A DNA stretch of 64,000 nt. Origin: DASXYG01 sp036502625. Its GTDB lineage: Bacteria; Actinomycetota; Actinomycetes; Streptosporangiales; Streptosporangiaceae. Location: NCBI GenBank assembly GCA_036502625.1, contig DASXYG010000107.1, forward strand, positions 124,001-188,000, written 5' to 3'. Positions 50,152-58,062 of the stretch are shown in pieces; position 1 is the stretch's first letter, and the number at the start of each line of letters is the position of its first letter. Both the position numbers and the translations under genes were made by a program. The notes below the pieces were generated by a model that did no database searches, was not told the origin of the DNA, and saw only the letters and a list, made by a program, of their open reading frames with translations.

Positions 50152-51126
50152 ATGGGCCGACGCCGCCGTACGCACGGTGTCACGCGGACGCTGGCCGCCG
50201 GGGCGGTCCTGGCCGTGGTGCTCGCCGGCTGCGGGAGCGGCGCGGAGCCCGATCCGCTGCGCGGCAAGCAGTGGGCGCTGAACGCGCTGCGGCTGCCGGA
50301 GGCGTGGAAGACCAGCGAGGGCCGCGGCGTCACGATCGCGATCGTCGACACCGGCGTCGACCTGCACCACCCCGACCTCAAGGGGCACCTCGTCGCCGGG
50401 CACGACTTCATCGACGACGACGCCGACCCGGAGGACCAGAACGGGCACGGCACGCACGTCGCCGGCATCGCCGCGGCCGTCACCGACAACGGGGTGGGCA
50501 TCGCGGGCGGGGCGCCGGACGCCAAGATCATGCCGGTCCGCGTGCTGTCCAAGGTCGGCTCCGGCGACCCGAACACGATCGCGGCGGCCATCGTGTGGGC
50601 GGCGCGGCACGGCGCCGAGGTGATCAACCTGTCGCTGGGCGAGAGCGGCGAGATGGCCCGGCTGCTGCGCGGCGGCGTCCTGAACCCGGCGATCAACATC
50701 GCCGTGCAGAACGGCGCCGTGGTGGTCGCGGCGGCCGGGAACGACGGCGCGCTCAAGCAGCCGTACAAGGTCTCCACGCCGGTGCTGGTCGTCAACGCCA
50801 CCGACCGCAACGGCCGCCCGGCGCCGTTCACGAACTTCGGCTCCGTTGGGGCGGTCAGCGCGCCCGGCGCGGACATCCTCTCGACGCTGCCCACGTACAA
50901 GACGCCGGCGAACAAGGGCGACACGTCCGGCTACGGCAGCGAGGACGGCACCTCGATGGCCACCCCGTACGTCTCCGCCGTCGCGGCCCTGCTCCGCGCG
51001 CACGGCGACACCGTACGGCAGACGGTCGACGCCATCCGCGCCACCGCCCGCAACCCCGCGCACAACCCCCTCCTCGGCAACGGAATCGTCGACGCCGAGG
51101 CCGCCGTCACCGCCAAGCCCCGCTGA
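50152..51126 (+). CDS. Subtilisin-like serine protease lipoprotein (S8)
   Basis: 324 residues, GGGAGGA upstream of ATG 50152. The N-terminus has RRRRTHGVTRTLAAGAVLAVVLAGCGSG, a lipobox-like LAGC at about residue 26, so the protease is tethered outside. Catalytic Asp IVDTGVDLHHPD, His NGHGTHVAG, oxyanion Asn VAAAGNDG and Ser DGTSMATPY are intact. There is no inhibitor I9 prodomain between the lipid anchor and the catalytic domain (only about 40 residues), so activation must differ from secreted subtilisins; it also lacks the C-terminal helix of mycosins. Confidence 0.93.
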   Translation: MGRRRRTHGVTRTLAAGAVLAVVLAGCGSGAEPDPLRGKQWALNALRLPEAWKTSEGRGVTIAIVDTGVDLHHPDLKGHLVAGHDFIDDDADPEDQNGHGTHVAGIAAAVTDNGVGIAGGAPDAKIMPVRVLSKVGSGDPNTIAAAIVWAARHGAEVINLSLGESGEMARLLRGGVLNPAINIAVQNGAVVVAAAGNDGALKQPYKVSTPVLVVNATDRNGRPAPFTNFGSVGAVSAPGADILSTLPTYKTPANKGDTSGYGSEDGTSMATPYVSAVAALLRAHGDTVRQTVDAIRATARNPAHNPLLGNGIVDAEAAVTAKPR

Positions 51127-51191
51127 CCGCGGCCGGGGCGCGCCGGGAAAACCGGTCGCGGCGCGGTGTCCGTGCGGCGAGACTGGCGATC

Positions 51192-51989
51192 ATGGACTTC
51201 GGGCCTCCGCTGCTTGGCCGTACCGCACTGGTGACCGGGGCGAGCCGGCGCGCGGGCATCGGGTTCGCCGTCGCGCGGCGCCTCGCCGCGTTCGGGGCGG
51301 GCGTCTTCCTGCACCACCACGTGCCGCACGACCGCGACCAGCCGTGGGGCGCCGACCCCGACGGCCCCGAGGCCATCGCCCGGGACGTCGCGGCGGCCCG
51401 TACGGACCCGGCGGCCGCCGTCGCCCACCTGGGCATGGACCTCGCCGCGCCGGACGCGCCCGCCGCGCTGATCGCCGCGGCCACCGACCGCCTCGGCCAC
51501 CTGGACATCCTCGTCGCCAACCACGCCCGCAGCGGCGGCGACGGCCCGCTCGGCACGCTGACCGCCGGCATGCTCGACGCCCACTGGGCGGTCAACGCGC
51601 GCTCCACGCTGCTGCTCGCGCAGGCGTTCGCCGCCCGCCACGACGGCCGCACCGGCGGCCGCGTCATCCTCATGACCTCCGGCCAGAACCTCGGCCCGAT
51701 GACCGACGAGATCGCGTACGCCGCCAGCAAGGGCGCACTCGCCGCCGTGGTCCAGTCCCTCGCGGACCACCTGACCGGCGCGAACATCACCGTCAACGCG
51801 GTCAACCCCGGCCCGGTCGACACCGGCTACGCCGCACCCGGGGCCCACGCCGCCGTAGCCGCCCGCTTCCCCCGCGGCCGCTGCGCCACCCCCGAGGACG
51901 CCGCCCGCCTCATCACCTGGCTGGCCACCGACGACGCCGCCTGGATCACCGGCCAGACCCTCAACTCCGAGGGCGGCTTCCGCCACTGA
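51192..51989 (+). CDS. Short-chain dehydrogenase/reductase
   Basis: 265 residues. Cofactor loop TGASRRAGIGFAVA with a two-residue-longer Gly motif (TGxxxxxGIG), ANHARSGG replacing NNAG, YAASKGALAAVVQSLADHL as the catalytic Tyr/Lys, and VNAVNPGPVDTGY. WITGQTLNSEGGF closes the fold. The variant loops resemble those of antibiotic-resistance-type or 3-ketoacyl reductases annotated as rhamnolipid/fabG-like. Overlaps the methyltransferase gene on the other strand by 29 bp. Confidence 0.9.
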   Translation: MDFGPPLLGRTALVTGASRRAGIGFAVARRLAAFGAGVFLHHHVPHDRDQPWGADPDGPEAIARDVAAARTDPAAAVAHLGMDLAAPDAPAALIAAATDRLGHLDILVANHARSGGDGPLGTLTAGMLDAHWAVNARSTLLLAQAFAARHDGRTGGRVILMTSGQNLGPMTDEIAYAASKGALAAVVQSLADHLTGANITVNAVNPGPVDTGYAAPGAHAAVAARFPRGRCATPEDAARLITWLATDDAAWITGQTLNSEGGFRH

Positions 51990-52656
51990 CCCGGGTGCGC
52001 GACGTGTCCTCGCGGCGGGCCAGGAGGAATGCCTGCGGCGTGTCCTCCGGATAGTCGCCGGACGTGACCGGTGCCCGTACGGTGCGTGCCCGTACGGCGA
52101 GCCCGGCGCGTTCGAGCAGCCCGGCGACGGCGTCCGGATCGCGGTAGTGGAAATCGAGGGCCACGTCATGCGCGCCCGCCCTGCTGCGGTGCTCCACCCC
52201 GTCCCCCACCTGGAACGCCACCAGCGCGTATCCCCCCGGCCGCAGCACCCGCCGGAACTCCCCGAACACCCCCGGCAGCCGCTCATCCGGCACATGGATG
52301 ACCGAGAACCACGCCACGACCCCGCCCAGCGCCCCGTCCGCGATATCCAGCCCCAGCATCGACCCGGTGGCGAACCGCAGCCCCGGGTACGTCCGCCGCG
52401 CCGCCGCCACCATCCCGCCCGAGAGGTCCACCCCGAACACGTCGACCCCCAGCCGGGCCAGGTGAGCCGTGACCCGCCCCGACCCGCACCCCAGATCCGC
52501 AACAGGCCCTTGGCCCCGCACGACCTCCGCGAACCCGTCGAGCAGCGCCCGATCCACCGGCCGCTCCCCCAGCTCCCCCCGAATCCACACGGCGACGTCA
52601 TCAGCCGCGGCGTCATACGACCACCGCGTCCGCCCGATGAACTCCGGCTCCTCCAC
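51961..52656 (-). CDS. Class I SAM-dependent methyltransferase
   Basis: 231 residues, Rossmann-fold. Motif I VADLGCGSGRVTAHLARLGVDVFGVDLS (about 75-102), motif IV region VVAWFSVIHVPDERLPGVF, and RPGGYALVAFQVGDG. Substrate unknown. The product ends in a hydrophilic tail (RREDTSRTRVSGGSRPRS). The upstream gap 52657-52940 carries a repeated GC-rich motif and its promoter. Confidence 0.9.
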   Translation of the reverse strand: MEEPEFIGRTRWSYDAAADDVAVWIRGELGERPVDRALLDGFAEVVRGQGPVADLGCGSGRVTAHLARLGVDVFGVDLSGGMVAAARRTYPGLRFATGSMLGLDIADGALGGVVAWFSVIHVPDERLPGVFGEFRRVLRPGGYALVAFQVGDGVEHRSRAGAHDVALDFHYRDPDAVAGLLERAGLAVRARTVRAPVTSGDYPEDTPQAFLLARREDTSRTRVSGGSRPRS

Positions 52657-52703
52657 GCCCGAGATCGTACGCGGGACGCGAGGCCGGAGGCCGGGGCCAC
52701 GGT

Positions 52704-52885
52704 CCCGGGCTCAGGGTGGAATCCGCGGCGCCCCGAGAGCCCGAGCCAGAGCCGCGGTGCCGGGCTCCGAGTGAGAACCGCGGCACGCAACCCCGCGGCA
52801 CGACCCGGGAGGGCGCGGTCTCAGGCCAGGGGTGAGATTCGCGCCAGGACCACGACCCCGGGCTCAGGGTGAATTCCGCGGCGCC
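52704..52885. repeat. Imperfect 29-bp repeats upstream of the methyltransferase gene
   Basis: CCCGGGCTCAGGGTG...CCGCGGCGCC occurs at 52704-52732 and 52857-52885 with two differences; a degenerate third copy (CCGGGCTCCGAGTGAGAACC) lies near 52760-52785. They are 153 bp apart, almost the same period as the 75-bp element array at 22.5-23.0 kb, but the sequence family is different. Confidence 0.65.
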
Positions 52886-52940
52886 GGGGGGTGGATCGGG
52901 TGGGGGCGGCTTGGGGGCTGGCGGCGCTGAAGGTGCCGGG

Positions 52941-53519
52941 TCAGTGGCCGGTGCGGCGGCGGTGGTAGGCGGTGGCGAGGATGAGGAGGAGCGGGCCCCA
53001 GGCCAGGAGGGGGGCGTAGCAGGTGATGAGGAGCGCCTCCCACCAGGTGTTCGTGAAGACGAAGCCCTGGCTGACGGCGCCGCTGAGGGTGCGGGTGGCG
53101 AAGTTGGCGGTGGCGAACGTCCAGATGGCCATCAGGGCGAGGGCGCCGGTGACGGCCGTGGTGGTGACCAGGGCCGGGGGGAGGCGGTGGCCGCCCAGGA
53201 GGGGGATCCAGCGCGGCGCCACCTCGCCCCAGGGGCGGACGAGGCCGAGGGAGAGCAGGGCGACAGCCTCGGAGATCACGCTCAGGCCGAGGATGGCCAG
53301 GGCCTGGCCCGGCGGGGGCGTCACGCCCGCGTTCTCGATGCCCATCGAGAAGCCGAGCGCGATGCCGATGCGCCACAGGCCCGACGGGAGCGCGATCAGC
53401 GCCAGCACGTGCGCCGTGCGCACGGTCCAGGGTTCCGGCGTGCGGCCGTCGTACCGGCGGCGTGGCCGTCCGTCACCGGGGCGGCGGTCTTCGGGGAGGG
53501 TGCCTGTGCGGGTTTTCAC
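52941..53519 (-). CDS. Four-helix membrane protein, unknown function
   Basis: 192 residues. Hydrophilic, basic N-terminus (1-33, KTRTGTLPEDRRPGDGRPRRR), then helices at about 35-52, 70-92, 113-135 and 155-185 with a conserved-looking WTFATANFATRTLSGAVSQ and TNTWWEALLITCYAPLLAWGPLL. No catalytic motif recognised. Isolated gene on the minus strand, with 81 bp to the next stop. Confidence 0.72.
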   Translation of the reverse strand: MKTRTGTLPEDRRPGDGRPRRRYDGRTPEPWTVRTAHVLALIALPSGLWRIGIALGFSMGIENAGVTPPPGQALAILGLSVISEAVALLSLGLVRPWGEVAPRWIPLLGGHRLPPALVTTTAVTGALALMAIWTFATANFATRTLSGAVSQGFVFTNTWWEALLITCYAPLLAWGPLLLILATAYHRRRTGH

Positions 53520-53600
53520 GTGTTCGAGACTGCCGCGCGTACGGCCACCGGCCCTCCCCTGGCGGTGTGATCGCGGTCCCTCTGGGGAGGGACTCCGCCC

Positions 53601-54785
53601 CTAGGTGGTGCGGAGGGTCCGGAAGAAGGCGCGGATGTCGGCTACCAGGGCGTCCGGTTGTTCCAGGGCGGCGAAGTGGCCGCCTCGGTCGAACGTGGTC
53701 CAGCGGACGATGTTGTTCGTGCGCTCGGCGATGTGGCGTACGGGGATGAAGTTCTCGCGGGGGAAGTCGGCCAGGGCGGTGGGCGCGGTGGACGGTTCGG
53801 GCGGGGCGCCCCAGCCGTCGGTGTGCGCGCGCTCGTAGTAGATGCGGGCGGCGGAGCCGGCGGTGCGCGTCAGCCAGTACACCATCACGTTGGTGAGCAA
53901 CAGGTCGCGGTCGACGGCGCCGTCCGGGCGGTCGCGCGTGTCGGTCCACTCGGCGAACTTCTCGGCGATCCAGGCGAGCTGCCCCACCGGGGAGTCGGTC
54001 AGGGCGTACGCGAGGGTCTGCGGGCGGGTCGACTGCAGGACGCCGTAGGCCTGGCGCTCCCGCACCCAGTCCTTGGTACGCTCCCAGGACGCCAGCGTGC
54101 GCAGGCGCTCCGCTTCGTCGAGCCCGGCCAGCCCGGCCTCATCGGGCTCGGCGGTCACGGCGGCGTCGGGGATCAGGTTGAGGTGCACCCCGATGACCCG
54201 CTCCGGACGGGTGCGGCCCAGCTCGCGGGAGATCGCCGCGCCCCAGTCGCCGCCCTGCACGCCGTAGCGGTCGTAGCCGAGGCGCCGCATGAGCTCGGCG
54301 AACGCGGCCGCCACGCGGCGGTGCTCCCACCCGCGGTCGGTCGTCGGCCCGGAGAACCCGAACCCCGGGATGCCGGGCATCACCAGGTGGAACGCCGTGG
54401 ACGGGTCGGCGCCGTACGCCCTGGGGTTCGTCAGCGGCCCGGCCACATGGGTGAACTCCACGATCGAGCCCGGCCAGCCGTGTGTGAGCAGCAGCGGCAC
54501 GGCGTCCGGCTCCGGCGACCTGACGTGCGCGAAATGGATGTTCGCGCCGTCGATCACGGTGGTGGACTGCGGCCACCGGTTCAGCCGCGCCTCGGCCGCG
54601 CGCCAGTCGTAGGTGTCCCGCCAGTAGCGCACGAGGTCCTTGAGATAGCCGAGCGGCACGCCGTACGCCCACCCGGCGCCCGGGAGCTCGTCGGGCCAGC
54701 GGACCGCGTCGAGCCGCCGCCTGAGGTCGTCGAGCTCGGAGTCGGGGATCGCGATGCGGAAGGGCGCGATGGCCGGGTCACTCAT
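53601..54785 (-). CDS. Epoxide hydrolase, alpha/beta fold (paralogue)
   Basis: 394 residues, same architecture as 19943-21115: EHN domain (IAPFRIAIPDSELDDLRRRLDAVRWPDELPG), oxyanion loop THGWPGSIVEF, nucleophile loop GVQGGDWGAAISREL with Asp, and DRGGHFAALE carrying the His. Identity to the other copy is visible but moderate (both have QSTRPQTLAYALTDSPVGQLAW-like blocks). Its start overlaps the VOC gene stop by 8 bp, so the two are co-transcribed from upstream. Confidence 0.93.
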   Translation of the reverse strand: MSDPAIAPFRIAIPDSELDDLRRRLDAVRWPDELPGAGWAYGVPLGYLKDLVRYWRDTYDWRAAEARLNRWPQSTTVIDGANIHFAHVRSPEPDAVPLLLTHGWPGSIVEFTHVAGPLTNPRAYGADPSTAFHLVMPGIPGFGFSGPTTDRGWEHRRVAAAFAELMRRLGYDRYGVQGGDWGAAISRELGRTRPERVIGVHLNLIPDAAVTAEPDEAGLAGLDEAERLRTLASWERTKDWVRERQAYGVLQSTRPQTLAYALTDSPVGQLAWIAEKFAEWTDTRDRPDGAVDRDLLLTNVMVYWLTRTAGSAARIYYERAHTDGWGAPPEPSTAPTALADFPRENFIPVRHIAERTNNIVRWTTFDRGGHFAALEQPDALVADIRAFFRTLRTT

Positions 54786-55182
54786 GGGGCTCGTCCCGTA
54801 CGTACGTCGCGGCGCGCGGCGCGATGCAGAACAGGTGGCCGGACGGGTCGGCGAAGACGCGGAACTCCGCGCCGCCCGGCTGGTGCGCGGGGACGGTGGC
54901 GCCGAGCTCGCGTAGCCGCCGCTCCATGTCGTCGAGGCCGTCGTCGACCGCGAACTCCAGGTGGTGGCGGCGCGGCGACCGCGGGTCGGGCCAGGCGGGC
55001 GGCGCCGGGTTCGCGGCGAGCTGGAAGTCGATGCGCACCGGGAAGTCGTCGTCGAGGACCAGGACGGCGAAGTCCTCCTCCGGGGCGACGGACACCCGGC
55101 CGCCGAGGAAGCCCTGGTAGAAGCGGGCGAGCTTCGCCGGCGCGGGGCAGTCGAGGGTGACGGCGAACAGGTTCACGGCCAT
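54778..55182 (-). CDS. VOC-family (glyoxalase-like) protein
   Basis: 134 residues from ATG 55182. VNLFAVTLDCPAPAKLARFYQGFLGG, HHLEFAVDDGLDDMERRLRELGA and FADPSGHLFCI are glyoxalase/bleomycin-resistance-fold motifs with likely metal ligands His (HHLEF). First gene of a two-gene unit with the epoxide hydrolase (8-bp overlap), possibly handling a common electrophilic toxin. Confidence 0.9.
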   Translation of the reverse strand: MAVNLFAVTLDCPAPAKLARFYQGFLGGRVSVAPEEDFAVLVLDDDFPVRIDFQLAANPAPPAWPDPRSPRRHHLEFAVDDGLDDMERRLRELGATVPAHQPGGAEFRVFADPSGHLFCIAPRAATYVRDEPHE

Positions 55183-55255
55183 CCGGGAACAGTAGCGGGA
55201 CCGCCCGCGCGCCCGGAAACCGTTATCCGGTACGGCGCGCGGGCGGCCCGCGGGC

Positions 55256-56194
55256 TCAGGCGGTGTCGGCGAACGTCCACACGGCGCGGGCGCCCGGGCC
55301 GACGACGAGCCTCGAGTGGCCGAGCACCTCCACGTGGCGGTACGCCACCGGGTGGTTGAGGGACAGCTCGATGCGGCGCACGCCCGCGTGCTCGCGCGGG
55401 ACGGCGGTGAACGTGAGCGTGGTGCCGCCGCGCAGCGCGACGGCGCCGCCCGTGCCCTCGCGGACGACGAAGCCGCCGGCGCGCAGCAGCGGGACCGTGG
55501 CGGCGAGGTCGCGCGCGGTGACCGCGATGCGGACACCGGTGACGTCGCGCATGAGGTGGTCGCGGTAGTCGTCGTTGAGGTAGCGCTCGCGGCCCACGTC
55601 GCCGGGGTGGCTCGGCGGCTCGGTGTTGCTGCGCGGGTCGGCGAAGTACGCGGGGAGGTACTCCATGGCCCAGGCGCTGAAGGCGTCGTACTGCTCGGTG
55701 GTGAACACGGCGTCGAACCACGGCACGGGCTTGCCGTCGCCGAAGTCGCGCGTCTGGCGGAACGTCACGGGGTTCGCGACGCCGAGGTCGCGCAGGCGCC
55801 GCGTGACGGCCGCGATGTCGCCCTCGCGCTCGGTGGAGACGCCCATTCCGGCCGAGCCGAGGGTGCCGTCCTGGCCGGGGACGTCGCCGACGCCGAACAG
55901 CTCGAGGTACGTCTCGCGGCCCATGAGGTAGCGGCCGGTCCAGGTCTCGCCGCCCGCGCCGGTGGTCGTCCGCACCTGGAAGTTGGCGAACGCGCGCAGG
56001 TAGTCGGAGTGCTCGATGGCGTCGGCGGTGGCGCGGTCGAAGACGCCGTACGCGTGGTTGAAGTGCAGGAGCTGCCGGCCCGGCGGCGGGCCGCCGGTGT
56101 CGGCCCGCGCCGCGCCCCCTGCCGCCCCGGTGAGGGCGACCGCGAGGGCGACGGGCAGGACCATGCTCATCCGTAACACCCGGGATATCCGCAT
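55256..56194 (-). CDS. Secreted DUF5829-like protein
   Basis: 312 residues. Residues 1-31 are a signal peptide (LPVALAVALTGAAGGAARA), then FNHAYGVFDRATADAIEHSDYLRAFANFQV and RYLMGRETYLELFG that mark this family, whose fold is VOC-like with unknown role. The C-terminal half (VTGVRIAVTARDLAATVPLLRAGGF, then LRGGTTLTFT) repeats a VOC-like half-domain. No cofactor motif recognised. Exported, single gene. Confidence 0.78.
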   Translation of the reverse strand: MRISRVLRMSMVLPVALAVALTGAAGGAARADTGGPPPGRQLLHFNHAYGVFDRATADAIEHSDYLRAFANFQVRTTTGAGGETWTGRYLMGRETYLELFGVGDVPGQDGTLGSAGMGVSTEREGDIAAVTRRLRDLGVANPVTFRQTRDFGDGKPVPWFDAVFTTEQYDAFSAWAMEYLPAYFADPRSNTEPPSHPGDVGRERYLNDDYRDHLMRDVTGVRIAVTARDLAATVPLLRAGGFVVREGTGGAVALRGGTTLTFTAVPREHAGVRRIELSLNHPVAYRHVEVLGHSRLVVGPGARAVWTFADTA

Positions 56195-56281
56195 GATGGG
56201 GATCGTAGGTCACGGCACCGACATCCGGCCGCGGCGATCACCGCACGGCACGCCCGGCGCGCCGGTTCGCCTGCGGCGGGC

Positions 56282-57133
56282 TCACGCCCCGGTGAACCGC
56301 GCCGGCCGCCGCTCCACGAAGGACCTGACGCCCTCGGCGAAGTCCTCGGTCGCCTGGACCGCGGCGGCCATCTCCGGGATCGCCGCCGCGGCCGCGGCCG
56401 GGCCCTCCTCGACGGCCAGCCGCGCGTTCGCGATCGTGTGGACGAGCGCCGACGGCGCGCAGGCGAGCAGCTCGCGCGCCAGCTCCACGGCGCGCTCGCG
56501 CTGCCGGCCCGGCTCCACGACCTCCTGGACGAGCCCCGTACGGTAGGCCTCCGCGGCGCCGAACTCGTCGGCGCGCAGCAGGTGGTACATCGCGTTGCCC
56601 CACCCGGCGCGCTGGACGTACCGGATCGTCGCGCCGCCCAATGGCGCCAGCCCGCGCTTGGGCTCGAGCTGGCAGATCCGCGCGTCCGAGGCGGCCACGA
56701 CGATGTCGCCGGCCAGCGCGATCTCGATGCCGACGGTGAACGTGACGCCCTGGATGGCGGTCACGAGCGGCTTGCGCAGGCGGCGGCGCAGCCCGAACGG
56801 GTCGACCTGGTCCGCGCCCCCGCGGCCGGACCTGCGCCCCGCGCCGCCGCCACCGCCGCCGTCGTCCCCGTCGCCGCCGCCGCCGAAGAACAGCGGCATC
56901 TCCAGGCCCGCCGTCGTGTGCTCACCGGCGAACGTCAGCACGCCGGCGAACAGCGACGGGTCGTCGTCCAGCCAGGTGTACGCCGCGGCGAGCTCGGCGC
57001 TGATCTTCGGCGTGAACGCGTTCTTCTTCTCCACCCGGTCCACCGTCATCAGGAGGATCCGGTCGTCGATGACGCTCGTCGCGACCTGGCCGTGCGCGTG
57101 CCGCTCGGCGGCGGCTCCAGCATCGAGTTCCAT
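56282..57133 (-). CDS. Enoyl-CoA hydratase/isomerase-family protein with Gly-rich insertion
   Basis: 283 residues. Crotonase fold: VDRVEKKNAFTPKISAELAAAY, IQGVTFTVGIEIALAGDIVVAASDARICQLEPKRGLAPLGG, LVQEVVEPGRQRERAVELA. Between the first and second oxyanion segment there is a roughly 30-residue Gly/Asp run (about residues 84-113, GGGGDGDDGGGGGGAGRR) absent from usual members. Start ATG 57133 overlaps a CATGATG repeat. Divergent to the HxlR regulator, which probably controls it. Confidence 0.87.
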   Translation of the reverse strand: MELDAGAAAERHAHGQVATSVIDDRILLMTVDRVEKKNAFTPKISAELAAAYTWLDDDPSLFAGVLTFAGEHTTAGLEMPLFFGGGGDGDDGGGGGGAGRRSGRGGADQVDPFGLRRRLRKPLVTAIQGVTFTVGIEIALAGDIVVAASDARICQLEPKRGLAPLGGATIRYVQRAGWGNAMYHLLRADEFGAAEAYRTGLVQEVVEPGRQRERAVELARELLACAPSALVHTIANARLAVEEGPAAAAAAIPEMAAAVQATEDFAEGVRSFVERRPARFTGA

Positions 57134-57174
57134 GATGAAACGGTACGGTAGACCGGTGAGTTACATGATGCAAC
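57131..57174. promoter_or_regulatory. Candidate HxlR operator: spaced direct repeat
   Basis: CATGATGAAAC (57131-57141) and CATGATGCAAC (57164-57174) are 33 bp apart, three helical turns, in the 63-bp divergent spacer; the first contains the crotonase start codon. Weak but positioned as an operator. Confidence 0.35.
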
Positions 57175-57196
57175 CCTCTCGGGTACGCTGACCGCC

Positions 57197-57658
57197 GTGA
57201 AGCGCACCGACACCTCGACCTGGCCCTGCACGATCGCGCGCAGCGCCGACGTCCTCGGCGACCACTGGAACCTGCTGCTCATCCGCCAGGCGTGCATGGG
57301 CACCCGCCGCTTCGACGACTTCCAGGCCGCGCTCGGCATCGGCCGCAACATCCTCACCCAGCGGCTGCACCGGCTCGTCGAGGAGGGCCTGCTCAGCCGC
57401 GCGGAGTACCAGCGGACCCCGCCGCGGCACGAGTACCGCCTGACCGAAAAGGGCCGCGAGGCCTACCCGATCCTCGCCGCGATGGCCGCCTGGGGCGAGC
57501 GCTGGCTCACCGGGCCCGAGGGCACGCCGCTCGTCCTGCACCACACCCCGTGCGACCACGACATGCACGCCGTCGTGGTGTGCAGCGCGTGCGACGAGCC
57601 GCTGGACGTCCGCGAGGTGCGCGCCCTGCGCGGCCCCGGTTTCCCGGACGCCGACTGA
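57197..57658 (+). CDS. HxlR-family transcriptional regulator
   Basis: 153 residues. CTIARSADVLGDHWNLLLIRQACMGTRRFDDFQAALGIGRNILTQRLHRLVEEGLL is the winged HxlR HTH, with the N-terminal Cys (about residue 11) that in some relatives senses electrophiles or redox. The extra C-terminal segment has an HTPCDHDMHAVVVCSACDEPL zinc-ribbon-like stretch (C-x..C-x2-C), unusual for the family and possibly metal-binding. Divergent from the crotonase gene, hence its likely repressor. Confidence 0.88.
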   Translation: MKRTDTSTWPCTIARSADVLGDHWNLLLIRQACMGTRRFDDFQAALGIGRNILTQRLHRLVEEGLLSRAEYQRTPPRHEYRLTEKGREAYPILAAMAAWGERWLTGPEGTPLVLHHTPCDHDMHAVVVCSACDEPLDVREVRALRGPGFPDAD

Positions 57659-57687
57659 CCTCGGGATCGTGCGCTACGGTCGGGCGG

Positions 57688-58062
57688 ATGGAGGAGAACC
57701 GCGCGCGGCACGTCGTGGACGCGCTGCGCGACCGCGGAATCAACGCCCACCTCGCGAAGGTGAACGTCGGGCAGTTCGGGGTGCGGGTGGCGCTGCCGGG
57801 CGGCCGCAATGCCGAATGGGACACCGACGGCACCGCCGGGCTCGAGGCGCAGGTGATGAAGGACGGCATGCTCGTCGGCTTCGTCCCCGTCATCGAGGGC
57901 TCGGAGGACTTCGACGAGCAGCAGGTCATCGACGCCATCGCGCGCACCGACTACGACAAGCCGATCGCCGAGCAGCGGCCCGCCGCGCCGCCGCCCGGCG
58001 AGCCGCTGCCCCCTGAGGGCGGCCTGTTCCGCCGCTTCCTCGACGGCTTCCGCTACCGCTGA
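57688..58062 (+). CDS. Conserved actinobacterial protein, unknown function
   Basis: 124 residues. MEENRARHVVDALRDRGINAHLAKVNVGQFGVRVAL resembles small ferredoxin-like folds with an N-terminal helix and two strands; the tail is Pro-rich (PAAPPPGEPLPPEGG) and ends LFRRFLDGFRYR. No function known. It starts 29 bp after the HxlR stop on the same strand and overlaps the aminotransferase gene end by 10 bp on the other strand. Confidence 0.68.
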   Translation: MEENRARHVVDALRDRGINAHLAKVNVGQFGVRVALPGGRNAEWDTDGTAGLEAQVMKDGMLVGFVPVIEGSEDFDEQQVIDAIARTDYDKPIAEQRPAAPPPGEPLPPEGGLFRRFLDGFRYR

